This document shows positions 7,908 to 16,173 of a DNA stretch of 64,000 bases, in pieces. This DNA comes from Sphingomonas sp. CFBP 13720. Lineage in GTDB: Bacteria > Pseudomonadota > Alphaproteobacteria > Sphingomonadales > Sphingomonadaceae. Position 1 is the first letter of the stretch, and every line of letters starts with the position of its first letter. The notes beneath the pieces were generated by a model that made no database searches, was not told the origin of the DNA, and worked only from the letters and a program-made list of their open reading frames with translations. The position numbers and the translations under genes are program-made. The stretch spans positions 372,001-436,000 of the forward strand of contig NZ_JACYVA010000003.1 of the NCBI RefSeq assembly GCF_014842075.1. The letters run 5' to 3'.

Positions 7908-9087
7908 ATCCGAACGGCCGGTCGATCGACGGCTGCGGTTGGGTGAACCAGCGTGCGCCGGTGTCGGTGACGTGGAAATGATCCTCCAGCCGGACGCCGA
8001 ACCGGTCCGGCACGACGATCATCGGTTCGTTCGAGAAACACATGCCGGGCTGCATCGGCGTGGTATCGCCGCGCACCAGATTGGCGGGTTCATGGATCGA
8101 CAGGCCGATGCCGTGGCCGGTACGATGCGGCAGTCCGGGCAGGCGATAGTCCGGCCCCAGCCCGGCCCCCTCCAGCACGGCACGCGCGGCGGCATCCACC
8201 GCTTCGCACGATATGCCGGGCGCGGCGGTCGCGAACGCCGCCGCCTGCGCGGCATGTTCGATGTCCCAGATGTCGCGCACGTCCTGTTCCACATTACCGA
8301 ACGCATAAGTGCGGGTGATGTCGGAATGATAGCCATGGACGCGGCAACCGGTATCCACCAGCACCAGTTCGTTTTCGTGCAGCGACTGGTCGCCCGGCAG
8401 CCCGTGGGGAAAAGCGGTGGCACGGCCGAACTGCACCGCGCAGAAGAACGACCCGCCGCCGCCGATCGCGCGATGCGCGGCATCGACGAACCGGATCACC
8501 TCGCTGGCGGTGATGCCGGGGCGCAGGATCGCGGCGGCACGCGCCTGCACCTCCAGCGTCATCGCCTTGGCTTCGGACAGACATGCCAGCTCGGCGGGCG
8601 ATTTCACCATCCGGCATCCGTCGATCACCCCGGCACCGTCGACCAGCGTCGCACCCGTGGCGCGCAGCCGTTCGCCCCACCCGAACGGCAACAGCGGATC
8701 GACCGCGATCCGCCCCGCGCCGCGCGTGGCATCGGCGACCAGCGCGACCGGGCTTTCCTCCTCCTCCCACAGGCGGACATCGGCCGCGATCGCCAGTGCG
8801 GCGTCGAGCGATCCGCGTTCGAACCGGGGACAGATCAGGATGGGATCGCCCGACAGCGGCAGCACCAGCGCGACCATCCGCTCGGTCGCTTCCCACGGCA
8901 CGCCGGTGAAGTAGCGCAGCGACGATCCGGCATGGACCAGCAGCGCGTCGGCCCCCGCCGCCGCCATCCGCGTCCGGGCCTGCGCGATCCGCGTGGCATA
9001 TTCGGCCGCAGCGATCGGCGGTACGCGAACCGCCGGAGGAACGATCGCCGCCAGTTGGGTTGCGGCGTCGGAAGTGCCGACAGTCAT
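7906..9087 (-). CDS. M24-family metallopeptidase (Xaa-Pro dipeptidase/creatinase fold)
   Basis: A 393-residue pita-bread-fold enzyme. The five metal ligands of M24B peptidases can be read in order: Asp in VDTGC, Asp in SDITRTY, His in GHGIGLS, Glu in SNEPMI and Glu in LEDHFHV. The N-terminal half (LLVHAGSSLRYFTGV) is the creatinase-type domain. Family members cleave Xaa-Pro peptides or hydrolyse creatine-like amides; the exact substrate cannot be told. The ATG at 9087 follows a GAAAGGA site. It is the second gene of an operon with the FAD oxidoreductase, 11 bases after that gene, suggesting release and oxidation of an imino or D-amino acid. Confidence 0.85.
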   Translation of the reverse strand: MTVGTSDAATQLAAIVPPAVRVPPIAAAEYATRIAQARTRMAAAGADALLVHAGSSLRYFTGVPWEATERMVALVLPLSGDPILICPRFERGSLDAALAIAADVRLWEEEESPVALVADATRGAGRIAVDPLLPFGWGERLRATGATLVDGAGVIDGCRMVKSPAELACLSEAKAMTLEVQARAAAILRPGITASEVIRFVDAAHRAIGGGGSFFCAVQFGRATAFPHGLPGDQSLHENELVLVDTGCRVHGYHSDITRTYAFGNVEQDVRDIWDIEHAAQAAAFATAAPGISCEAVDAAARAVLEGAGLGPDYRLPGLPHRTGHGIGLSIHEPANLVRGDTTPMQPGMCFSNEPMIVVPDRFGVRLEDHFHVTDTGARWFTQPQPSIDRPFG

Positions 9088-9098
9088 GGAACGTCCTT

Positions 9099-10328
9099 TC
9101 AGAAGCGGTCGAGGTCGAACGGTGCCGGATCGACGACGGGAGCTTCGCCGGTCAGCAACGCCGCCACCAACTCGCCCGTCACCGGTCCCAGCGTCAGGCC
9201 GAGATGCTGATGTCCGAATGCGTAGAACAGATTGTCGGCACGGGTCGAGCGGCCGATCGCGGGCAGATAGTCGGGCAATGTCGGCCGCGCACCCATCCAG
9301 CGGGTGAACGGACCGTCGATCGGCAGCGCCAGATCGGCGACATGCCGCTCCAGCCGGTCCCATTTGCGCGGGTCGGGGGCGGCATCCAGGCGCGACAGTT
9401 CGACGAACCCCGCGACCTGCACCGTATCGGCATAGCGGGTGACGATGATCGACGGGTCCTCGAACACGACCGGCGGCATGGCGGCGGGCCAGCGGGTCGC
9501 GCTGCCACGGATATGATAGCCACGCTCGGCGATCAGCGGCACGCGGTGCCCCGCCGCCGCCATCAACGGCCGCGCGCCGATCCCGGCCGCCACCACGATC
9601 CGGTCCGCGACGACGCCGGGGATCGTGATTCGTCCATCCCGACACACCAGTGTGGCCGATAGCGGATGGCGTACGACACCCGCCGCCGCCAGTGCATCGT
9701 CCAGCGCCATCGCCAGCGCGTCCAGATCATGGATCTGCCCGCTGCCGCCGAAGCGGATCGCGCCCGCGACCTGCGGCGACAGCGCGCGCAGCCGTTGCAG
9801 TTCGTCCGGCGCGGCATCGACGATGCGGGCAGCTCCGATGTTCGTCGTCGCCCATGCCGCCTTGCCTGCCCTCGCGCGCGCATCATCGGGCCAGACGACG
9901 AAATGTCCGTCTTCCCGCAACAGGTCGGGGCGTGCCAGCATCGTCGCCAGCCGCCGCCATGCGGGCATGGCGTGCGCCAGCAACCCGCCCAGTGCCGCCA
10001 ATCCCGCGCGAAACCGCCATGGTGCGGACGCCGCCAGCATCCGTGCGGCGAACGGCGCCCATGCGCGCATCTGCCCCGGCGGAAGGTCGAGCGCGCCGCC
10101 GCGCACGAACAGGCGGCGCGGTACGCTCCGCAGCGTCGCGATCGATGCCAGCGGTGCCACCTGCTCGGTCGCAATATGTCCCGCATTGCCCCATGATGCC
10201 GCCGACCGGTCGCGCATGTCGTCCACCAGTACGACCCGCTCGCCACGTCCGGCCAACGCCAGCGCGATCGACCTGCCGACGATACCGCCGCCGATCACCG
10301 CGATCCGATCGCTACCGCGCTGGGGCAT
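9099..10328 (-). CDS. FAD-dependent D-amino-acid dehydrogenase-like oxidoreductase
   Basis: A 409-residue DAO-superfamily flavoprotein of DadA type. The dinucleotide-binding motif GGGIVGRSIALAL is at the N terminus, followed by a WGNAGHI segment typical of DadA, and the C-terminal end has GARPTLPDYLPAIGRS and FGHQHLGLTLGP, where FAD and substrate bind. DadA enzymes oxidise D-amino acids, and relatives oxidise D-hydroxyproline or sarcosine, passing electrons to the respiratory chain. The ATG at 10328 has AGGA six bases upstream, better than the in-frame ATG at 10349. It is the first gene of the operon with the M24 peptidase. Confidence 0.82.
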   Translation of the reverse strand: MPQRGSDRIAVIGGGIVGRSIALALAGRGERVVLVDDMRDRSAASWGNAGHIATEQVAPLASIATLRSVPRRLFVRGGALDLPPGQMRAWAPFAARMLAASAPWRFRAGLAALGGLLAHAMPAWRRLATMLARPDLLREDGHFVVWPDDARARAGKAAWATTNIGAARIVDAAPDELQRLRALSPQVAGAIRFGGSGQIHDLDALAMALDDALAAAGVVRHPLSATLVCRDGRITIPGVVADRIVVAAGIGARPLMAAAGHRVPLIAERGYHIRGSATRWPAAMPPVVFEDPSIIVTRYADTVQVAGFVELSRLDAAPDPRKWDRLERHVADLALPIDGPFTRWMGARPTLPDYLPAIGRSTRADNLFYAFGHQHLGLTLGPVTGELVAALLTGEAPVVDPAPFDLDRF

Positions 10329-10689
10329 ATAATGTCCTGAACCGACCATATCGGAAGATATTGTATACTATCCGGTGCTGGAGGCTCGCTCTTTTTTACG
10401 CCTGCCCCGATGATTCGCCGCATCTGGACCGGTTCCAGAGGAGCGTTCGTCGCGAATGGGCCTGTCACCATCGTAACGCGGGAAGCATGCATGCCAACTG
10501 GTCACCGGGATGGTCGGCGTTCTGACGCAGATGTTGGCTCGCGATTGGGAAGGGGGCTGCCGACGCGCGAACCGTGGAACGCAAACGTTCGCGTTCGAAG
10601 GCGCCCCATCATGCGCGTCCAAATGTGCCCAGGTCGATTTGCACCGGCGCAGTCCCGTAGGCTAGTGCCCCAAGCGCAGGAGATTGCTC
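10329..10689. other. Divergent intergenic region with palindromes
   Basis: These 361 bases separate the oxidoreductase (minus) and ATP-grasp (plus) genes and hold no credible gene. GTATAC (10363-10368) sits in an AT-rich patch that supplies TATACT on the plus strand and TACAAT on the minus strand, so it is a likely promoter or operator for the oxidoreductase. A separate 20-bp palindrome lies at 10577-10596. Nothing else is recognised. Confidence 0.6.
10577..10596. promoter_or_regulatory. 20-bp near-perfect palindrome upstream of the ATP-grasp gene
   Basis: GAACGCAAACGTTCGCGTTC is a dyad with one mismatched pair (positions 7 and 14). It lies 93 bases before the ATP-grasp start. The central AACGTT resembles LacI/GalR-type operators. 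A shorter palindrome with the same core, GAACGTTC at 11824-11831, lies 55 bases before the oxidoreductase gene that follows, hinting at one shared regulator, which is not encoded nearby. Confidence 0.5.
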
Positions 10690-11778
10690 ATGAAAACAGC
10701 GCCAGTCGCCATTCTGTATCAGGCGCTTTCCCCGCCGGTCATCGACGGGTTGCGCAAGGACGCCAAACCCGGCGGATATTCCGATGGCGGTGCCGACATC
10801 GCCTATGCGCTGAAGGTAGCAGGTGTCGACATCGTGACGCCGGTCGCGTCCCCCGATCCACGCACGGCGCTCGATTGGGTATTTCCCGATACTGCCGAAG
10901 GGATCGATGCGGCAGGACGGGCGGGAGCGTCCGTTCTGTGGGCGAATACCGTGTTGTTTGCGGGGCATCCGCTGGAAACCGTACTGACCGACTTCGCGAT
11001 CGTCGGTCAGCTTCCAGCCGCCATGCAGGCGTTCGACGACAAGTTCGAAACGAACCGCATGCTGGCGGACGCCGGGCTGCCGGTGGCGCGGTCGTTCCTG
11101 CTGTCCCGAACCCCGCGCACGGACGTCTGCGGTCTGGACGATGTCGAAGAGGCCTGTGTCGAGCGCAACATGGTCTTCCCGCTGATCGTGAAGCCGGTCC
11201 GTGGCCGCGGCAGTCAGGGCGTCACGCTGGTCGACGATATCGGCGCGTTGCGGCAGGCGGCCGCAGCGTTGATCGACGCTGCGACCTTCGGCGACATGCT
11301 GATGGTCGAGGAGTTTCTGGATGGCGACGAAATGACGGTGACGGTGATGCCGCCCGCCGCCCCCCGCCCCGACGGGATGCCGTCGCCGCGCCATTGGGCG
11401 CTGCGGCCGGTCTATCGGTTCGATCAGCATGGCGGCGTCGCGCCGTATAATGGCGACGTCCCGGTGACGGCCAACAGCGTGGCGATCGACGCGCAACGGC
11501 TGCGCGATCCGGCGATCGAAGCGATGATCGATGCTTGCGTCGCCGCCGCCGCGCTGGTCGATGCGCGCACGGCGATCCGCATCGACTGCCGGACGGACCG
11601 CCAAGGGACGTTCAAGCTGTTCGACCTGAACATGAAACCGAACATGACCGGCCCGGGCCGGCCCGGACGCGACGATCAGGACTGCCTGTCGGCGATCGCC
11701 GCCCGCGCCGATGGCTGGGGCTATGTCGATCTTTTGCACGCGATGCTTGCCGGCAGATGGGGACCGGCATCCGGCTGA
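10690..11778 (+). CDS. ATP-grasp ligase, D-alanine--D-alanine ligase-like
   Basis: A 362-residue ATP-grasp protein. The central ATP-binding part shows FPLIVKPVRGRGSQGV, then MLMVEEFLDGDEMTV, and the metal-binding end is KLFDLNMKPNMTGPGRPGR. These features fit carboxylate-amine ligases related to D-Ala-D-Ala ligase and to biosynthetic peptide ligases, but the D-Ala motif EVNTxPG is replaced by DLNMKPN, so a different substrate is likely. The ATG at 10690 has a CAGGAGA site nine bases before it. It is followed at 108 bases by a Gfo/Idh/MocA oxidoreductase, and the pair looks like a small accessory biosynthetic unit. The product is unknown. Confidence 0.8.
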   Translation: MKTAPVAILYQALSPPVIDGLRKDAKPGGYSDGGADIAYALKVAGVDIVTPVASPDPRTALDWVFPDTAEGIDAAGRAGASVLWANTVLFAGHPLETVLTDFAIVGQLPAAMQAFDDKFETNRMLADAGLPVARSFLLSRTPRTDVCGLDDVEEACVERNMVFPLIVKPVRGRGSQGVTLVDDIGALRQAAAALIDAATFGDMLMVEEFLDGDEMTVTVMPPAAPRPDGMPSPRHWALRPVYRFDQHGGVAPYNGDVPVTANSVAIDAQRLRDPAIEAMIDACVAAAALVDARTAIRIDCRTDRQGTFKLFDLNMKPNMTGPGRPGRDDQDCLSAIAARADGWGYVDLLHAMLAGRWGPASG

Positions 11779-11886
11779 CGAAGGTCCGACCAGACACTGC
11801 GTCGCCGGCGGTTGCCGGCAGGGGAACGTTCGGGGTACGCCTGCCATCGTCAATCGAGGCAGTTGCGCCTTTCAGCGGAGATGAGA

Positions 11887-12825
11887 ATGCGCGTGCTGAT
11901 GGTTGGCGTGGGCGACATTGCCCGCAAGGCATATCTGCCGGTATTGTCCGCCCGGCCCGATGTCGAACTCCATCTGGCCACCCGCAACCGTGCCGTGCTG
12001 GAAGACGCCGGGCGGACCTTTCGCGTCGCGGATCGTTATACGAGCGTCGCCGAGGCGCTGTCCGCCACGACGTTCGACGCCGCGTTCGTCCATGCGGCGA
12101 CACCGGCACATCCCGAACTGGTCCGCACCCTGCTCGAACACGACGTTCCCACCTTCGTGGACAAACCGCTGGCGGACAATATCGCGGATGCCGAAGCGCT
12201 GGTCGCGCTGGCGCTGCGCCGCGACACCCCGATCATGGCAGGATTCAACCGGCGCTTCGCCCCCGATTACGTCGCGCTTCGTACCGTCGACGCCGACCTT
12301 TTCATCATGGAAAAGCACCGCCACGGCCAGCCCGATCTTCCCCGGCGGGTCGTGTTCGACGATTTCATTCACGTCGTCGACACGCTGCTGTTCCTGACGC
12401 CCGCACCCGTACTGCGCCGGACGATCGAGACTCATGTCGAGCGGGGCCTGCTGCATGCGGTTACGCTAACGCTCGCGGGCGACGGCTTCACATCCATCGG
12501 CACGATGCATCGCGACAGCGGTCTGGACGAGGAACGTCTGGACGCAATCGGCCGTGGCGCACGTCGCACCGTGCTGAACCTGTCCGATCGCGTCGACGCC
12601 GCCGGCACGCAACGGCATCACCGCCGTGGCGACTGGACCCCGGTCGGACGGCAACGCGGGTTCGAAGCGATGTGCGACGCCTTCCTCGACATGGCACGGG
12701 AACGCCGCCCGGCCGATGCCGCGGCGATCCTGCAGACGCACGAACTGTGCGAAGCGATCGTCCGCCACACGCAGTCGTCGTCCGTAGCCGGTCGTGCCGC
12801 GTCGACGGAATCGCCCGGTCGTTGA
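11887..12825 (+). CDS. Gfo/Idh/MocA-family oxidoreductase
   Basis: A 312-residue NAD(P)-dependent oxidoreductase. The N-terminal Rossmann fold starts VGVGDIARKAYLPVL, the family motif appears as FVDKPLADN, and GFNRRFAPDY marks the start of the C-terminal sheet domain. It also has an unusual EKHRHGQPD segment. Family members act on sugars, inositols or related alcohols, or reduce imines; no specific substrate is indicated. Start choice: the ATG at 11887 has GGAG six bases upstream, whereas the ATG at 11881 would touch that site. It lies downstream of the ATP-grasp gene, and a GAACGTTC palindrome in the gap may let it respond to the same regulator. Confidence 0.78.
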   Translation: MRVLMVGVGDIARKAYLPVLSARPDVELHLATRNRAVLEDAGRTFRVADRYTSVAEALSATTFDAAFVHAATPAHPELVRTLLEHDVPTFVDKPLADNIADAEALVALALRRDTPIMAGFNRRFAPDYVALRTVDADLFIMEKHRHGQPDLPRRVVFDDFIHVVDTLLFLTPAPVLRRTIETHVERGLLHAVTLTLAGDGFTSIGTMHRDSGLDEERLDAIGRGARRTVLNLSDRVDAAGTQRHHRRGDWTPVGRQRGFEAMCDAFLDMARERRPADAAAILQTHELCEAIVRHTQSSSVAGRAASTESPGR

Positions 12826-12981
12826 GAATGCCTGCCGTCGGGCGAAGCCGTCGGACGCATCCGGGCGAACGACATGGATACCGACGAATCGACGACCCGA
12901 TACGAAACTCAGGCGTCGCCGTCGCTGCTTCGTCGTCGTACGGGTTCCTGCCGCCGCAGCGGCATCAACCCGTCCGTCCGG

Positions 12982-13332
12982 TTATTTGGCAGCCTTGCGG
13001 GCGGCGTACCGGGCGTCGCGTGCGGCCTTGAGCTCGGCTGCGGTCGGCACCTTCGGACGCCGCGCCTTTTCGGCTTCCGCTTCGGCAAGCGCAGCGGCTT
13101 CGGCGGCGGCAGCGGCTTGCTCCGCAGCTTCCTTGGCCTGTGCGATGGCGGCCAGCTTCGCGGCCTGGCGTTCGGCCTGCGCGGCTTCGCGTGCCTGACG
13201 CGCAGCCTGCCGCTTGGCCACTTCGGCGGGGTCCGGCTCGGGCCGTTCGCGATACTGCTTCAACGCCTGTTCTTTTGCTGCCCGAGAAGCTGCAGCGCGC
13301 TCATGTAAACCAGGGACCTTGAATGCCGGCAT
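12982..13332 (-). CDS. DUF6481-type alanine-rich coiled-coil protein
   Basis: A 116-residue highly charged protein that starts MPAFKVPGLHERAAASRAAK, continues as a long Ala/Glu/Lys/Arg helix and ends ARDARYAARKAAK. The conserved ends and the helical middle match small proteins annotated DUF6481 in sphingomonads; the family name is from memory. There is no signal peptide or membrane segment, so it is cytosolic. The function is unknown. The ATG at 13332 follows GGAACG at suitable spacing. It stands alone, convergent with the oxidoreductase gene. Confidence 0.72.
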   Translation of the reverse strand: MPAFKVPGLHERAAASRAAKEQALKQYRERPEPDPAEVAKRQAARQAREAAQAERQAAKLAAIAQAKEAAEQAAAAAEAAALAEAEAEKARRPKVPTAAELKAARDARYAARKAAK

Positions 13333-13527
13333 CAATACGTTCCATCAAAGGGGCGAGTTTGCCCTCATGGGGCATATAAGGCGCGGCGGCGTCGATAGAA
13401 GGGATATTCCTCTGGCGCGGCAGCCGAGCTGGCATCATCGCTCCGATGTTCGACTGGCGAGCATGCGGCGACGCGGACGATCGATTGCTTCCGGGCAGGC
13501 CCCGACCGGACCGGCACGGCCTGCCGG

Positions 13528-13878
13528 TCACGCGGTAGCGGGCGGTTCCGACAGCGGGCCGTTCGGCGCTTCCTCCACGGTCGGCGACGGGCCCGAACGG
13601 ACGACCCATTTCGGATAGCCTTCGGGCGTCATGACAATATCGGGATGGCCGACGGGATCCTGTCCGGTCTCGATCCAGCCCGCGCCATGGCACCGTTCGC
13701 AGATCGCCCGTTTGCAGCGGAAACTGACCAGATCGATCTCGACGTTCCATTGCCCGTGTCCACGGCAGACCGGGCAGCGTGCATCGAGCGCACCGTTCCT
13801 CGGCTGAAGCGGAATGATGTCGAAGGCATGCGGGCTTTCGGGGCCGGCGCATAGGACGATGTTACTGGCGTGGGGCAT
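13528..13878 (-). CDS. Small zinc-ribbon-like protein (DnaJ-type CxxCxG motifs)
   Basis: A 116-residue protein with CPVCRGHG and CERCHGAG motifs 25 residues apart, the pattern of half a DnaJ zinc-binding domain, able to hold one zinc. The N terminus (MPHASNIVLCAGPESPHAFD) and the Pro/Glu-rich tail show no known domain. An AGGAGA site precedes the ATG at 13878. It is transcribed away from the aldo-keto reductase. I do not recognise a named family; it may be a chaperone accessory or nucleic-acid-binding protein. Confidence 0.7.
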   Translation of the reverse strand: MPHASNIVLCAGPESPHAFDIIPLQPRNGALDARCPVCRGHGQWNVEIDLVSFRCKRAICERCHGAGWIETGQDPVGHPDIVMTPEGYPKWVVRSGPSPTVEEAPNGPLSEPPATA

Positions 13879-14095
13879 GTCGCATCTCCTGACGGCCGGG
13901 CCGCACGATGGCAATTGCGCACGTCGGTGTTCGTTCCCGGCGTGCACGATCGATTGGCGGTGCCGCCTGTCTTCCACGACGAAAAGCACGGACAAGCCCC
14001 GGAATACCGGTACGACGGAAGAACTTGTCGCCGTGTTTCTGATCGACTGAAACGGTTGGCGCGTTGCGCGTTGAGGCCCTTTACAAGGAAGCACC

Positions 14096-15175
14096 ATGCC
14101 GTTTGATCCCTCGTACGTCGCCGCGCCCACCCGATATGACAGCGGCATGCCCTATCGCCGCACCGGCCGGAGCGGTCTGAAACTCCCGGCCATCAGCCTC
14201 GGGCTATGGCAGAATTTCGGGGGGAACGACGTGTTCGAAACGGGGCGTTCGATCCTGCGCCGGGCCTTTGATCGTGGCGTGACCCATTTCGATCTCGCCA
14301 ATAACTATGGCCCGCCATACGGGTCCGCCGAGGAGAATTTCGGCCGCGTGCTGGCATCCGATCTCGGCACGCATCGCGACGAACTCGTCATCTCGACCAA
14401 GGCCGGCTGGGACATGTGGCCCGGTCCGTATGGCGATATCGGTTCGTCGCGGAAGTATCTGATCGCAAGCTGCGACCAGAGCCTGAAGCGGATGGGCCTC
14501 GACTATGTCGATATCTTCTATTCGCACCGGGTCGATCCCACGACCCCGCTGGAAGAGACGATGGGCGCGCTGGTGCAACTCCACCGGCAGGGCAAGGCGC
14601 TGTATATCGGGATATCGTCCTATGCCCCGGAACTGACGCGCCGCGCGGCCGAGATCCTTGCCGGGGAAAAGGTGCCGCTGTTCATCCACCAGCCGAGCTA
14701 TTCGATCCTGAACCGCTGGATCGAGCGCGAACTGCTCGCGACGCTGGACGATCTGGGCACCGGGTGCATCGCGTTTTCACCGCTGGCGCAGGGTATGCTG
14801 ACGAACCGGTATCTGTCCGGCGTGCCGCAGGACGCGCGGGCGAGCCGTGGCGGATCGCTGTCCCAGAACTTGCTGACCGAACAGAACATCGCTGCCATCC
14901 GGGCGTTGAACGATATCGCGACGGCGCGCGGGCAGACGCTGGCCCAGATGGCGATCGCATGGGTCCTGCGCGACCTGCGCGTTACGTCGGCGTTGATCGG
15001 CGCACGCACGGTGGCGCAGCTCGACGATTCGCTCGACGCGACGAAGAAGCTCGACTTCTCCGCCGACGAACTCGCGGCCATCGATCGGGCGGCCGAAGAC
15101 GGCGGGATCAACCTCTGGTCGGAATCTTCCGACATCGCCAAGCTTCCCGCACCGCAGGGCGTACCCGCAGAATAA
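14096..15175 (+). CDS. mgrA: Aldo-keto reductase, L-glyceraldehyde 3-phosphate reductase (YghZ/MgrA type)
   Basis: A 359-residue TIM-barrel NADPH-dependent reductase. The catalytic tetrad is visible: D66 and Y71 (FDLANNYG), K102 (STKAGW) and H144 (FYSHRVD). The long N-terminal strand RYDSGMPYRRTGRSGLKLPA, the NNYGPPYGSAE loop and the AFSPLAQGMLTNRYL segment are typical of the YghZ/Gpr group, which detoxifies L-glyceraldehyde 3-phosphate and methylglyoxal. AAGGAAG precedes the ATG. It is a stand-alone gene, with a palindrome behind its stop. Confidence 0.88.
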   Translation: MPFDPSYVAAPTRYDSGMPYRRTGRSGLKLPAISLGLWQNFGGNDVFETGRSILRRAFDRGVTHFDLANNYGPPYGSAEENFGRVLASDLGTHRDELVISTKAGWDMWPGPYGDIGSSRKYLIASCDQSLKRMGLDYVDIFYSHRVDPTTPLEETMGALVQLHRQGKALYIGISSYAPELTRRAAEILAGEKVPLFIHQPSYSILNRWIERELLATLDDLGTGCIAFSPLAQGMLTNRYLSGVPQDARASRGGSLSQNLLTEQNIAAIRALNDIATARGQTLAQMAIAWVLRDLRVTSALIGARTVAQLDDSLDATKKLDFSADELAAIDRAAEDGGINLWSESSDIAKLPAPQGVPAE

Positions 15176-15194
15176 GAGGGGGCAGGCATGCGAA

Positions 15195-15224
15195 GGCACC
15201 TGATCGATCGATCGTTCAGGTGCC
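15195..15224. terminator. 30-base palindrome between convergent genes
   Basis: GGCACCTGA (15195-15203) pairs with TCAGGTGCC (15216-15224). The 12 bases between contain the self-complementary CGATCGATCG, so the whole is nearly one palindrome. It lies 19 bases after the reductase stop and can act in both directions, although no T-tract follows. Confidence 0.5.
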
Positions 15225-15425
15225 GACGTCGCGCATCCGAACGCGGTGGTAGTGCCTTGTTACCGACAGCGTAGCGCCTTCCGTTCGGTCGTCGGGGCGG
15301 ACCGGCCATATCGGCACCCGTCGAACCCTTGGTCGCGACCTGCACGGACCGCCTTCGTCGCCCGGACGCTCCGGTGGAGACCCGGGGTTTGCGCCGATGC
15401 ACCATGACGGTCCGGGATCGGACAC

Positions 15426-16172
15426 TTATCCCCTCGGCCCGGGCGTCTGCGCCGGACCGGGCAAGCGGCAGGGACGGATCGCGGCGGGTTCGGGCCGCGG
15501 TCCTTCCGCTTCGAACACCGCGATATAGCCGCCTGCCGATGCCATGCGCTGCATCTCGACCTGTCGATATCCGACCGCCGCGAATTCGCAGCGCAGCAGC
15601 GCGGGCGGCGTCCCATGATTTTGCGTCGGGCGATCGGCATCGACCACCACCACGCGCCCGCCGCGCCGCAGGCCGGGACGGAGTTTCCACAGGAACGCAT
15701 ACGGCTCCGCGATCTCGTGATACATGTGGACCATCAGCACGCGATCGAAACTGTCGGCGGGCAGCTTCGCATCGTCCGGCTCGCCCAGCCGCACGCTGAC
15801 ATTGTCGAGCCGTTCGCGCGCGACCCGCTGCGCCAGCGCGTCGCGAATACCGGGGATGATGTCCTCCGCCAACACGCGCCCTCCCGGCCCAACGCGCTGC
15901 GCCAGACGGATCGTGTAATAGCCTTCGCCCGCGCCGATATCCGCGACGGTCATTCCCGCCGCGATGCCGGCACGGTCCATCACCGCTTCCGCCTCGTTCA
16001 GCCGATCGCGTGCTTCCTCGGTCGACCAGCGCGCCGACACGATCGTCGCCACCGGCCGGTCGGCGCGCGGAAAGCGCGGCGCGTTGCGTTCGGGTTCGTC
16101 CGGCACGGTGCGCGGCTGGGTGGCATCGCACCCGCCGAGCAGTATCAGGCCGAGCAGGACGGCGGCGCGCAT
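15426..16172 (-). CDS. SAM-dependent methyltransferase with lipoprotein signal peptide
   Basis: A 248-residue protein. Residues 1-15 (MRAAVLLGLILLGGC) form a lipoprotein signal with a lipobox ending in Cys, followed by a linker. A class I methyltransferase fold comes next: motif I is VADIGAGEGYYT, motif II DRVLMVHMYHEI, motif III GGRVVVVDADR. Such exported 'predicted methyltransferases' are known in Proteobacteria, but SAM is not expected outside the cytoplasm, so activity or location is puzzling. The ATG at 16172 lies one base after the prfB stop (TGACATG) and directly starts the signal peptide; an ATG at 16184 is possible. It is cotranscribed behind prfB. Confidence 0.8.
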   Translation of the reverse strand: MRAAVLLGLILLGGCDATQPRTVPDEPERNAPRFPRADRPVATIVSARWSTEEARDRLNEAEAVMDRAGIAAGMTVADIGAGEGYYTIRLAQRVGPGGRVLAEDIIPGIRDALAQRVARERLDNVSVRLGEPDDAKLPADSFDRVLMVHMYHEIAEPYAFLWKLRPGLRRGGRVVVVDADRPTQNHGTPPALLRCEFAAVGYRQVEMQRMASAGGYIAVFEAEGPRPEPAAIRPCRLPGPAQTPGPRG

Positions 16173-16173
16173 G

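Noticed and set aside
12982..13332. DUF6481 alanine-rich repeats as a tandem DNA repeat or membrane protein
   Set aside because: The pattern is codon-level charge-alternating helix, not an exact DNA repeat, and has no hydrophobic segment.
13301..13852. A 183-codon minus-strand frame over the zinc-ribbon and DUF6481 region
   Set aside because: It is out of frame with both better supported genes and shows no family pattern.
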